Shown here piece by piece: positions 27,927 to 35,995 of a DNA stretch of 64,000 nt. This DNA is from Saccharospirillum sp043196875 (GTDB lineage: Bacteria; Pseudomonadota; Gammaproteobacteria; Pseudomonadales; Natronospirillaceae), in assembly GCF_043196875.1 (NCBI RefSeq), contig NZ_JBEBMX010000004.1, positions 248,001-312,000 of the forward strand. The letters run 5' to 3'. The notes beneath the pieces were generated by a model. The model ran no database searches. It had not been told where the DNA came from and saw only the letters and a list, made by a program, of their open reading frames with translations. Positions within the stretch are counted from its first letter, which is position 1, and every line of letters begins with the position of its first letter. The position numbers and the translations under genes are program-made.

Positions 27927-28696
27927 TCGCTGCGCTGACTCGCCAATATCACGCCTTCTTTAACGCCTGGGTGTTTTTCACCCGGCTGCCCGCGCCGCCG
28001 AAAGTCGCCTTTAACGACGACCACCTAAACCAGGGCAGTCGCTATTTCAGTTGGATCGGAGTGATCGTCGGCGCCATGCTGGCACTTATCTTTCATGGCC
28101 TGCAGTCAGTTTTACCCCTCGCACTCGCGGTCGGTTTAATGCTCGGTGCCAGCCTGTTGTTGACCGGCGCTTTTCACGAAGACGGCTTGGCCGATGTATT
28201 CGATGGCCTCGGTGGCGGCTTTAGCAAAGACGCCGCCCTGAGCATTATGAAAGACAGCCGCCTCGGCACTTATGGTGCAGCGGCGCTGGTGATCACTCTT
28301 GGCTTGCGCGGCATAGCTCTGTTCTACGTCTTAAGTGATGCGCCGCTGAGCGCTTTCTGGCTGCTGCCTTTAGTGCACGGCTGGAGTCGTTTCTGGGCGA
28401 TTTCGACCTTGTGGACACTCGACTACGCGCGCGCCGATGCCACTAGCAAAAGCAAACCTTTGGCGACGCGCTTTGGTGTTACCGCCAGTCTGGTTGCAGC
28501 CTTACCGCTGCTCATTATTGTGATGCTGCCTTGGCAGACGCTGCTCTGGGCAGTGCTGTTGGCGGTGTTATTGCGCGCTGTTCTGGTCGGCTGGTTCCGC
28601 CGCCGCCTCGATGGTTATACCGGCGATTGCCTGGGTGCGGCCCAGCAATTACAGGAGTTGCTGTTGCTGCTGGTCTGGGTGGCCAGCGGTGTTTAA
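27923..28696 (+). CDS. cobS: Adenosylcobinamide-GDP ribazoletransferase (cobalamin synthase)
   Basis: The 257-residue inner-membrane enzyme has about six hydrophobic segments and the metal-binding motif GAFHEDGLADVFDGLGGG near residue 83. It joins adenosylcobinamide-GDP to alpha-ribazole (phosphate). It overlaps cobT by 4 nt and cobC by 8 nt, which indicates translational coupling. Confidence 0.95.
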   Translation: MIAALTRQYHAFFNAWVFFTRLPAPPKVAFNDDHLNQGSRYFSWIGVIVGAMLALIFHGLQSVLPLALAVGLMLGASLLLTGAFHEDGLADVFDGLGGGFSKDAALSIMKDSRLGTYGAAALVITLGLRGIALFYVLSDAPLSAFWLLPLVHGWSRFWAISTLWTLDYARADATSKSKPLATRFGVTASLVAALPLLIIVMLPWQTLLWAVLLAVLLRAVLVGWFRRRLDGYTGDCLGAAQQLQELLLLLVWVASGV

Positions 28697-29237
28697 CAGC
28701 CCGCAATTCGTGCGTCACGGTGCGCCGCTTGAGACCGGCTTCTGTTATGGCCACAGCGACCCCATCTTGTTGGCAACACCGGCGCAAACGGCGGCTCGGT
28801 TAAAGCTAAAGCTCGCGCCCTGGCAACGGCTGTTCACCAGCCCATCGCCACGCTGTGCGCAACTGGCGCTGGCTTTGGACGAAAAGGCTGAGTTAATACC
28901 CGCCTTACGGGAACTGAATTTTGGCGACTGGGAAGGCAAGGCCTGGGATGCCATTGATCGCGCCGGGCTCGACCGCTGGGCGCAGCAACCTCTGGAATTT
29001 GTGATCCCCGGCGGTGAAAGCGGCCGCGATCTGTACCGGCGTGTGGCCGACTGGGCCAATACCATCCGCCTGGGTAAGGACGATTTAATCATTGCCCACG
29101 CTGGTAGTTTGCGTGCCTTGGCGGCAGTCTTGTTAGAGTGTCCTTTTGATGATTGCTGGCAATGGCCGTTAGCCTACGCCACAGCAGTGCGCTTGCATCC
29201 GAACACCGCTGGCTTCGTATCCGAAGACACCGCCTGA
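28689..29237 (+). CDS. cobC: Histidine phosphatase family protein, probable alpha-ribazole phosphatase
   Basis: The 182-residue protein has the phosphatase RHG motif near the N-terminus (FVRHGAPLETGFCYGHSD), the ELNFGDWEGKAWDAI segment and the second catalytic His in IIAHAGSLRALAAVL. It would remove the phosphate from alpha-ribazole phosphate or cobalamin phosphate. I set the start at GTG 28689, inside the end of cobS; ATG starts farther upstream would overlap cobS much more. It is the last gene of cobUTSC. Confidence 0.85.
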   Translation: MFNSPQFVRHGAPLETGFCYGHSDPILLATPAQTAARLKLKLAPWQRLFTSPSPRCAQLALALDEKAELIPALRELNFGDWEGKAWDAIDRAGLDRWAQQPLEFVIPGGESGRDLYRRVADWANTIRLGKDDLIIAHAGSLRALAAVLLECPFDDCWQWPLAYATAVRLHPNTAGFVSEDTA

Positions 29238-29288
29238 CGCGGTCGAGCAGCCAGCCACCGATTTCTTTCTAAACTTTGGGATCTAACC

Positions 29289-30599
29289 ATGAGCAACGAC
29301 ATCGAACAGATTGTCATCATCGGCGGTGGCGCCGGCGGGCTGGAACTGGCCACGCGACTGGGGCGCCTGTGGGGACGCAAAGGCAAGGCCCGCGTCACCC
29401 TGATCGACCGCAACAACACTCACCTGTGGAAACCGCTGCTACACGAAGTGGCCGCCGGTTCGCTCGATGCGGGCGTCGATGAGGTCAACTACCGTGGCCA
29501 TGCGCGTCGCCACGGTTTTCACTTTACCCTCGGCAGCGTTTACAGCCTGGATAGAGAGCGACGCGAAGTGATACTGGCGCCGCTGGTCGATGAAGAAGGC
29601 CAGACCGTGCTCGACGAACGCCGCGTGCGCTACGATCAACTGATCTTCGCGCTCGGCAGCGTCACCAACGATTTCGGCATTCCCGGCATCGCCGACCATT
29701 GCCTGATGCTCGATGCCCCCGGCCAGGCCGAACGGTTTCATCGCCATCTGCTTAACGCCTTTTTACGCCAGGATCGCGCCCGTGCTGCAGGTCAGGATGC
29801 ACAACTGAAACTGGTCATTGTCGGCGGCGGCGCCACCGGTGTTGAGCTGTCGGCGGAGCTGTACAACTCCGCCACGGTGTTGCAGGACTACGATCTGGAC
29901 CACATCGGCCCGGAACATTTGCAGGTCAGTCTGCTGGAAGCCGGCCCGCGCATTCTGCCGGCGTTGCCGGATCGCATTGCCGGCTCGGTGATCAAGGAGC
30001 TGAGTAAGCTGGGCGTTAAGGTGCGTCATAACACCAAGGTGGTGCGTGGTCACGACGGCGCGCTGGAAACCGACGAAGGCGAGATGATCGACGGCGATAT
30101 TATGGTGTGGGCCGCCGGTGTTCGCGCACCGAATTTCCTGAAGGATCTGGCCGGGTTGGAAAGCGCGCGCAACAACCAACTGATGGTCAACCAGACCTTG
30201 CAGACCACCCGCGACGAACGCATCTGGGCGCTGGGCGACTGCTGCGCCTGCCCGCAAAGCGATGGCAGTTGGGTGCCACCGCGCGCTCAGTCAGCACACC
30301 AGATGGCGAGCCATATTCTGAAAAACCTTAAACGCCAAAAAGCCGGCAAGGCATTAGTGGATTACCACTACAAAGACCACGGTTCACTGATCAGCCTGAG
30401 CCGATTCAGTACCGTCGGTTCCTTGATGGGCAACCTGACGCGTGGTTCGATGATGATTGAAGGACGCCTGGCGCGGCTGGTTTATATCAGCCTCTATCGC
30501 CAACATCAGATGGCGCTGCACGGTGTGACACGAACGCTGATGCTGGCGTTGATTGACCGGCTGAATCATGCGATTCGGCCGAGGTTGAAGTTGCATTGA
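29289..30599 (+). CDS. ndh: Type II NADH:quinone oxidoreductase
   Basis: The 436-residue flavoprotein transfers electrons from NADH to quinone without pumping protons. It has the FAD dinucleotide motif IVIIGGGAGGLELATRLG at residues 8-25, a second (NADH) motif VIVGGGATGVELSAEL near residue 178, the ALGDCCACP FAD segment near 317, and the AQSAHQMASHI quinone-side helix. The C-terminus has an amphipathic Arg-rich end consistent with membrane attachment. It follows cobC by 51 bp and has a GGGATCTAACC-ATG start. Confidence 0.92.
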   Translation: MSNDIEQIVIIGGGAGGLELATRLGRLWGRKGKARVTLIDRNNTHLWKPLLHEVAAGSLDAGVDEVNYRGHARRHGFHFTLGSVYSLDRERREVILAPLVDEEGQTVLDERRVRYDQLIFALGSVTNDFGIPGIADHCLMLDAPGQAERFHRHLLNAFLRQDRARAAGQDAQLKLVIVGGGATGVELSAELYNSATVLQDYDLDHIGPEHLQVSLLEAGPRILPALPDRIAGSVIKELSKLGVKVRHNTKVVRGHDGALETDEGEMIDGDIMVWAAGVRAPNFLKDLAGLESARNNQLMVNQTLQTTRDERIWALGDCCACPQSDGSWVPPRAQSAHQMASHILKNLKRQKAGKALVDYHYKDHGSLISLSRFSTVGSLMGNLTRGSMMIEGRLARLVYISLYRQHQMALHGVTRTLMLALIDRLNHAIRPRLKLH

Positions 30600-30630
30600 G
30601 GCGCCTGGCGGCGCCTGCTCTAAGCTAAAC

Positions 30631-30744
30631 GGGAGCGGTATGCCGCCCAGACGGGAGACGCTAATTACTGCACGGGCGCCGCCGGCGCCCGACAAACCCG
30701 CGCCTCACGTCTGGGCGGCACACCGCTTCCGTCCAGCGTCTCCC
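30631..30744. repeat. Structured intergenic element with interleaved inverted repeats
   Basis: A 23-bp arm at 30631-30653 pairs with 30708-30730 (21 of 23). A second pair, GGGAGACGCT (30653-30662) and AGCGTCTCCC (30735-30744), is perfect. The order is A-B-A'-B', a pseudoknot topology, not nested. Between them GGGCGCC-GCC-GGCGCCC (30674-30690) makes a third hairpin. The element lies between convergent ndh and folE. No coding potential is evident. Confidence 0.65.
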
Positions 30745-30745
30745 A

Positions 30746-30764
30746 AAGCGCCTCTCAGGCGCTT
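30746..30764 (-). terminator. Hairpin with the folE stop codon in its loop
   Basis: AAGCGCC-TCTCA-GGCGCTT is a perfect 7-bp stem; on the minus strand its loop reads TGAGA, with the folE stop TGA. The T tract after it is weak. It may help termination of folE. Confidence 0.45.
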
Positions 30765-31396
30765 AAAAACTCTGCTCTACGTGCCGCGTCCTGCAAAAAC
30801 ACCCCACCCAAAGCACGCGTTTCCGTACGCGACTGGCCGTCGCGAACACCGCGTGCTTTGACGCAGTAATGCGTGGCGTCGATCTGTACCGCTACGTCCT
30901 CGGTGCCGAGCAAGGTCTGCAGCGCCACCAGAATCTGCTGGGTCAGTCGTTCCTGAACCTGCGGTCGTTGCGCGAAGAAACGCACAATGCGATTGATCTT
31001 CGACAGACCGATCACTTTTTCTTTCGGCAAGTACGCCACCGTCGCCAGGCCATCGATGGTGATGAAGTGGTGCTCGCAGGTCGACAGCACTTCGATGTCG
31101 CGCACCCGCACCATTTCGTTGACGTTCATTTTATTATCGATCTGGGTGATCTTGGGAAAGTGCTGGTAATCCAAGCCGGAGAAAATTTCGTCGACGTACA
31201 TCTTGGCGATGCGCAATGGCGTTTCCACCAGGCTGTCATCGGCCAGATCCAATCCGAGCGTGCCTGCCACTTCCGCCATCAAGCTCTCAATGCGGGCCAC
31301 TTTCTGATCACGATTGAGGTCGTTGGGCACCATGGGGGTTTCCAATCCGCGAGCGATCAAGGCTTCCTGGACGGCCAGGGCTTCGTTACTGAACAT
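30755..31396 (-). CDS. folE: GTP cyclohydrolase I
   Basis: The 213-residue enzyme converts GTP to dihydroneopterin triphosphate, the first step to folate and tetrahydrobiopterin-like cofactors. The zinc ligands are visible in VLSTCEHHFITIDG and THYCVKARGVRD, with HHF in the active site, and SKINRIVRFFAQRPQVQERL is conserved. ATG 31396 is chosen, since MFSNEALAVQEALIARGLE matches the family start. It is of the type I (FolE) zinc form. Confidence 0.96.
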   Translation of the reverse strand: MFSNEALAVQEALIARGLETPMVPNDLNRDQKVARIESLMAEVAGTLGLDLADDSLVETPLRIAKMYVDEIFSGLDYQHFPKITQIDNKMNVNEMVRVRDIEVLSTCEHHFITIDGLATVAYLPKEKVIGLSKINRIVRFFAQRPQVQERLTQQILVALQTLLGTEDVAVQIDATHYCVKARGVRDGQSRTETRALGGVFLQDAARRAEFLSA

Positions 31397-31461
31397 GGGC
31401 AATTTCCGATCTGGGCAGGTTTATGCAATACGACGTTGTCAGCGTGTCGGATGACCGCCGA

Positions 31462-32427
31462 TCAATAGACCGACGGTTCGCCTTCCGGGCGGGTCTTAAA
31501 GCGCTTGTGCAACCACAAATACTGCTCAGGTTGTTCGCGCACCTTGGCTTCCAACCATTGGTTGAATACCCGGGCGTCGGCGTCTTCATCGTCGCTGGGG
31601 ATCGGCAAGGCAGGTTCAAAGCGCGCCACATAACGGCACGGATCTTCATCGCGATAGAAAAACACCGGCACCACCGCCGCACCACTCGATTTGGCGAGCT
31701 TGGTGGTCATGGTCACGGTCGCGGTGGGGATGTTGAAAAACGGCACGAAGGTGGAGGCCTTACGACCGTAATCCTGATCCGGTGCGTACCAGACGATGCG
31801 GCCTTCGCGCAGCGAGCGGATCAAGCCACGCATATCACGCCGGGCGATGCTGCGTGAACACCAGCGTTCGCGCGAACGGGTCATAAAGTAGTTGAGCAGT
31901 TCGTTGTCGTGCTTGCGGTAGATCAGATCGTATTCGCGAATCAGACCAAACAAAGCACCGGCCATATCGAGAATGGTGAAGTGACCACCCACTAACAACA
32001 CGCCTTTGCCCTGCTGCTGAGCGGCATCGAGATGTTCGAGACCTTCCCAGCGGACTTTATCGCGCATTGGCTCCATGGGTTTCACCCAGGATCGCGCGGT
32101 TTCCAACATGCCGAGAATGTAGGAGAAGAAGCTGCGCTTAAGCAGCTCGCGGTGCTCGGCCTCGCTCAAATCGGGAAAACACACTTTCAGGTTACGATCG
32201 GCGACATGACGACGACTGCGCGCCGCCGCCATCAGGATCGGCGTTAACCAGCGCGCTACTCGTACCCGGCCGCGCTCGCTGAGCCGGCCGATGCAGTGCA
32301 TAAAACCGATAAACAGCCAGGGTCCCCAATAACGCGGGGCTAGGAAATCGCGATAATGGAAGCGATCGGTTACGCGTGAATCGCGTTGGCGGGTTTTTCG
32401 GGGACGAGGTGCTTTGGCTTGACGCAT
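31462..32427 (-). CDS. LpxL/LpxM family lipid A biosynthesis acyltransferase
   Basis: The 321-residue inner-membrane-associated enzyme adds a secondary acyl chain to Kdo2-lipid IVA. It has the HX4D catalytic motif (GGHFTILDM near residue 147), the LIRSLREGRIVWYAPDQDYG segment and an Arg-rich N-terminus before a hydrophobic helix. VPFFNIPTATVTMTTKLA matches the family. It is read in the same direction as folE, 65 bp upstream. Which of LpxL, LpxM or LpxP it is cannot be told. Confidence 0.92.
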   Translation of the reverse strand: MRQAKAPRPRKTRQRDSRVTDRFHYRDFLAPRYWGPWLFIGFMHCIGRLSERGRVRVARWLTPILMAAARSRRHVADRNLKVCFPDLSEAEHRELLKRSFFSYILGMLETARSWVKPMEPMRDKVRWEGLEHLDAAQQQGKGVLLVGGHFTILDMAGALFGLIREYDLIYRKHDNELLNYFMTRSRERWCSRSIARRDMRGLIRSLREGRIVWYAPDQDYGRKASTFVPFFNIPTATVTMTTKLAKSSGAAVVPVFFYRDEDPCRYVARFEPALPIPSDDEDADARVFNQWLEAKVREQPEQYLWLHKRFKTRPEGEPSVY

Positions 32428-32508
32428 GCTGGGCCGGGATCGTTAAATGACGCTCTAGTTTATCAAAACCGGCCCAGCCGGGCGATTGCAAATCAGGACA
32501 TTCAGACA

Positions 32509-32655
32509 ATGGCTAAGCCTCTGCCTAAAATTCTCACTCGCCGCCGCGGCGCCCATAAGCTGCTCAGTGCTCTGGCGGCCTTGCAAGTTCACTGGCAAGG
32601 CTACAAAGATGCGCGCGCGGCCCTGAAGGCGCGTAAAAAAGCCGGCCGCGCTTAA
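32509..32655 (+). CDS. Small basic protein of unknown function (48 residues)
   Basis: The reading frame from ATG 32509 encodes a Lys/Arg/Ala-rich peptide with LPKILTRRRGAHKLLSALAA and a C-terminal ARKKAGRA. AGGA lies 11 nt before the ATG, a long spacing. It is divergent from the acyltransferase gene and convergent with ridA. It resembles no family I recognise and could be a chance frame; the codon use looks coding. Confidence 0.4.
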   Translation: MAKPLPKILTRRRGAHKLLSALAALQVHWQGYKDARAALKARKKAGRA

Positions 32656-32681
32656 TCGTCACGCTTCCCTGCCGGGCTGGC

Positions 32682-33065
32682 TTAAGCCAGTCCCAAGACT
32701 CCATCCATTTCCACATTCGCGCCCTTGGGCAGTTCGGCCACGCCGATAGCCGCGCGCGCCGGGTAGGGCTGCACGAAATACTCGGTCATGATGTCGTTGA
32801 CGGTGGCGAAGTGGCCGAGGTCGGTCAGGTAGATGTTGAGCTTGACGATATCCTGCAAACTGCCGCCGGCCGCTTCACAAACCGCGCGCAGATTACGGAA
32901 CACCTGATGCACCTGAGCGGAGATGTCGCCATCGACCAGCGTCATGGTCTCCGGTACCAGCGGAATCTGGCCGGACAGATAAACGGTGTCGCCCATTTTG
33001 ATGGCTTGCGAGTAGGGACCAATCGCCGCCGGGGCCTGGTCGGTACTGATAACGCTCTTGTTCAT
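32682..33065 (-). CDS. ridA: RidA/YjgF family reactive imine deaminase
   Basis: The 127-residue protein has all RidA signatures: APAAIGPYSQAIK, VYLSGQIPLVPETM, and the YPARAAIGVAELPKGANVEM end with the substrate-binding Arg. It hydrolyses 2-aminoacrylate and related imines made by PLP enzymes. It is divergent from speA, itself a PLP enzyme, though that may be coincidence. Confidence 0.95.
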   Translation of the reverse strand: MNKSVISTDQAPAAIGPYSQAIKMGDTVYLSGQIPLVPETMTLVDGDISAQVHQVFRNLRAVCEAAGGSLQDIVKLNIYLTDLGHFATVNDIMTEYFVQPYPARAAIGVAELPKGANVEMDGVLGLA

Positions 33066-33242
33066 GGTGAGGCTCTCTTTAAGTCGATTTTATTATGAAT
33101 GTCGGCTTCAGCCCGGCCATATCGCCGACTGACACCGCTGAAAAAGTGAGCCACGCATTATCGCCAATTGCGGCGCAACTACAAAGCACTACAATCCGCT
33201 AACATTCATCCTTTTTCCCTTATTGCGGGAGTTCGTTCGCTC

Positions 33243-35159
33243 ATGAATTGGTCCGTCAATGACGCTTTGGAACGCTACAACGTCGATCGCTGGTCAGAAG
33301 GTTATTTCGGCATTGCCGAAGATGGCCGGGTCACGGTGCGCCACGATTCCGGTGACATCCGCCTGACGCGCATCGTCGAGGCGGCGCGCAGTCAGGGACT
33401 GCAATTGCCGTTGCTGGTGCGCTTTCCGCACATCCTTCACGATCGGGTAGCGCGTATTGTTGAGGCGTTCGATCAGGCCATCGTGTCGGAAAAATACCAG
33501 GGGCGTTATCAACCACTGTATCCGATCAAGGTGAATCAGCAGCGTCGTGTGGTGGAAGAAATCATCGCCGGCCAACAGCGCGTCTGTGGCGGCCGCATTG
33601 GCCTGGAAGCCGGATCCAAACCGGAACTTTTGGCGGTGATGGCCGAAGCCTACAAAGGCGAAACCACCTTGGTGTGCAACGGCTATAAAGACAAAGAATT
33701 TATCCGTCTGGCGTTACAGGCGGAGAAACTCGGTCACCGGGTCTATCTGGTGGTCGAAAAAGCCAGCGAAGTCGACTGGATTGTGCAGATCGCACGCGAG
33801 CTCGAAGTGCAGCCACGCATTGGCGTAAGAGCGCGGCTGTCGTCGATCGGCAAAGGCAACTGGCAGAACACCGGTGGCGAGAAATCGAAGTTCGGTTTAA
33901 CGGCATCCGAAGTGCTGAACGTGGTCGAAACCTTAAAAGCCGCGGACCTGCTCGACGCCTTCCAGTTGCTGCATTTCCATCTCGGTTCACAGATTGCCAA
34001 CATCCGCGATATTCAGGTCGGGCTGCGCGAGTGCGCGCGATTTTATGTGGAACTGCGCGAACTCGGTGCGCCGATCAGTGCGGTGGATGTTGGTGGCGGC
34101 CTGGGTGTCGATTACGAAGGCACGCGTTCGCGCTCCAGTTGCTCTATGAATTACAGCACGGCCGAATACGCCAACAACGTCATCTATGCCTTCCGTCAGG
34201 CGGCGGAAATGGCCGATCAGCCGCATCCGGATGTGTTCAGTGAATCCGGCCGCGCGGTGACCGCTCACCATGCGGTGCTGATCACCGACGTGATCGAAGA
34301 AGAACGCGCCGAAAGCAGCGAATTGCAGGCGCCGGACGCCGAGGCGGTGCCGGCGCTGCACGAGCTCTGGTCCTGCCATCAGGATCTCGACAATCGCAAA
34401 CGTTCATTGCCGGAGCTGTATCACGATGCCGGTTATTTTCTCAGCGAATGCCACCAGGCCTATAACCTTGGCCAGTTGAACCTGGCCGGTCGCGCTCAGG
34501 CCGAAGAGCTGGCGCGCAGCCTGAACCTGAAATTGCGCACGCGACTGAACGCAGCCAAGAGCAGCCATCGAGTTATTCTCGATGACCTGAACGAAAAGCT
34601 GGCGACAAAACTGTTCGTGAACTTTTCGGTGTTTCAGTCGGTGCCGGACATCTGGGGTATCGATCAGATTTTCCCGGTGCTGCCATTAACTGGCCTGGAT
34701 CGTGAACCGACCGAGCGCGGTGTTATTCAGGACATCACCTGCGACTCGGACGGCCGCATCGATGGCTATGTCGACGGCGAAGGCATCGAAACCACGCTGC
34801 CGCTGCCCGCCTGGCAGGCCGACGAAAAACCCTGGTTGGGCTTTTTTATGGTCGGCGCCTATCAGGAAATTCTCGGCGATTTACACAACCTCTTTGGCGA
34901 TACCGACAGCGTCGATGTTTACCTCGACGGCGGCGATGCGGTGCGCCTGGAGAACCAGCGCAAAGGCGATTCGATTGAAGCGGTGTTGCGCTCGGTCGAT
35001 TTCAATCCGGAATTGCTGCGCTCGGCTTATCAGCGCCAGCTTGATGCGTCGACACTCGATAGCGAGCAGCAAAGCCGTCTGATGCGCGATTTCGAGCAGG
35101 GCCTAACGCGCATTACCTACCTGGAAGCGCGCCAGGCGACGGCGCCAATCGACGCTTGA
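33243..35159 (+). CDS. speA: Biosynthetic arginine decarboxylase
   Basis: The 638-residue PLP enzyme (fold III, alanine-racemase-like barrel) decarboxylates arginine to agmatine for polyamine synthesis. YPIKVNQQRRVVEEI contains the PLP lysine near residue 98; LGSQIANIRDI, VGGGLGVDYEGTRS and SESGRAVTAHHAVLI are conserved in SpeA. ATG 33243 is chosen as the family start; a TTG-like frame extends 25 codons upstream. Its stop overlaps a small zinc-ribbon gene. Confidence 0.96.
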   Translation: MNWSVNDALERYNVDRWSEGYFGIAEDGRVTVRHDSGDIRLTRIVEAARSQGLQLPLLVRFPHILHDRVARIVEAFDQAIVSEKYQGRYQPLYPIKVNQQRRVVEEIIAGQQRVCGGRIGLEAGSKPELLAVMAEAYKGETTLVCNGYKDKEFIRLALQAEKLGHRVYLVVEKASEVDWIVQIARELEVQPRIGVRARLSSIGKGNWQNTGGEKSKFGLTASEVLNVVETLKAADLLDAFQLLHFHLGSQIANIRDIQVGLRECARFYVELRELGAPISAVDVGGGLGVDYEGTRSRSSCSMNYSTAEYANNVIYAFRQAAEMADQPHPDVFSESGRAVTAHHAVLITDVIEEERAESSELQAPDAEAVPALHELWSCHQDLDNRKRSLPELYHDAGYFLSECHQAYNLGQLNLAGRAQAEELARSLNLKLRTRLNAAKSSHRVILDDLNEKLATKLFVNFSVFQSVPDIWGIDQIFPVLPLTGLDREPTERGVIQDITCDSDGRIDGYVDGEGIETTLPLPAWQADEKPWLGFFMVGAYQEILGDLHNLFGDTDSVDVYLDGGDAVRLENQRKGDSIEAVLRSVDFNPELLRSAYQRQLDASTLDSEQQSRLMRDFEQGLTRITYLEARQATAPIDA

Positions 35160-35317
35160 ATCTGCGCTGCCCGTTTTGCAGCGCACCGTTTTCGGGTGAT
35201 TATCCGGCGCGTAGCGTCGGTGCTCACACCGTTAAATGTGAGCGCTGCCGACGGGCATTTTTGATTGGGGTGCGCAAAGGCTGGTTCGGCTATCGCCGCG
35301 AAACGCGGGTGCGCTGA
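35156..35317 (+). CDS. Small zinc-ribbon protein (53 residues)
   Basis: A TTG at 35156 overlaps the speA stop (TTGA) and opens a frame encoding CPFC at residues 5-8 and CERC at 28-31, a four-cysteine zinc ribbon, followed by a basic GWFGYRRETRVR tail. The two CxxC pairs and the tight overlap with speA argue for a real, translationally coupled gene. No function is known; small ribbons like this often bind nucleic acid or act as accessory factors. It ends 6 bp before the convergent esterase gene. Confidence 0.55.
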   Translation: MNLRCPFCSAPFSGDYPARSVGAHTVKCERCRRAFLIGVRKGWFGYRRETRVR

Positions 35318-35323
35318 GCGCGG

Positions 35324-35941
35324 TTAAAGCTGGATAATGCTGTCCCAGGCTTCGCGCCAATGTTCGAAGCGATGGCTGCCACCAGCGTATTGGTGCAACT
35401 CGCACCAGGGTTCACACAGTGCAGCGGTGGCCGCGCTGGTCAGCACCTCATCCCCTTCGTCCAGAAACACCGTCAGCCGATCGCCAAAGCCCGCCAATAG
35501 CGACGGTACTCGCTCAAGCCAGGTGGTCAGTTCCGGGCCGACCGCAGCATCAACATGGTGGCGAGTGCCGGTTACGTAGTTAGTTAATTGCTGACCGAGG
35601 CTGTCTTCCAGCAGGCCACTTTCGTGCACCAGCAGCGGGTTAATCAACACCGCCTGGGCATCAAAGCGATCGCCTTCGGCCAGCGCCAGCAAGGCCAGCA
35701 AACCGCCCATCGACGAGCCCATCAGCAGCGGACGCCCCGGTGCCGCATTGAGTTTTTGCACCAGGCCGGCCAAGGCGTCATGCATCTCGGGGACGCTGTA
35801 ATAGAAGGCGTTGTGCGCCTGGAACTGCCAGCCGCTGGCTGCGGCCTGATCATAAAAATAGCGCGCTTTGTCGCTGGGAAGTTCGCCGTCGACTTCGACC
35901 GCGGAGTTAAAACCGTTGATATAGATGAGGGTTGTGCTCAT
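35324..35941 (-). CDS. YqiA/YcfP-like alpha/beta-hydrolase esterase
   Basis: The 205-residue protein starts TTLIYINGFNSAVE and has the nucleophile elbow MGSSMGGLLALLALAEG near residue 72, with VFLDEGDEVL carrying the Asp and GGSHRFEHW the His. These are hallmarks of the YqiA/YcfP family of small esterases. In E. coli yqiA lies between cpdA and parE; here it is 11 kb away, beside speA and leuA. ATG 35941 follows AGGG; the longer form from 35974 is less likely. Confidence 0.82.
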   Translation of the reverse strand: MSTTLIYINGFNSAVEVDGELPSDKARYFYDQAAASGWQFQAHNAFYYSVPEMHDALAGLVQKLNAAPGRPLLMGSSMGGLLALLALAEGDRFDAQAVLINPLLVHESGLLEDSLGQQLTNYVTGTRHHVDAAVGPELTTWLERVPSLLAGFGDRLTVFLDEGDEVLTSAATAALCEPWCELHQYAGGSHRFEHWREAWDSIIQL

Positions 35942-35995
35942 CTTTTTGCCCTGAGTTGCCACACTGCTCGACATCCTTGTCGAAGCTCGAGTGTT

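Noticed and set aside
30631..30764. Integron attC site
   Set aside because: Palindromic architecture is suggestive, but the conserved terminal boxes are absent and no integrase or cassette gene is near.
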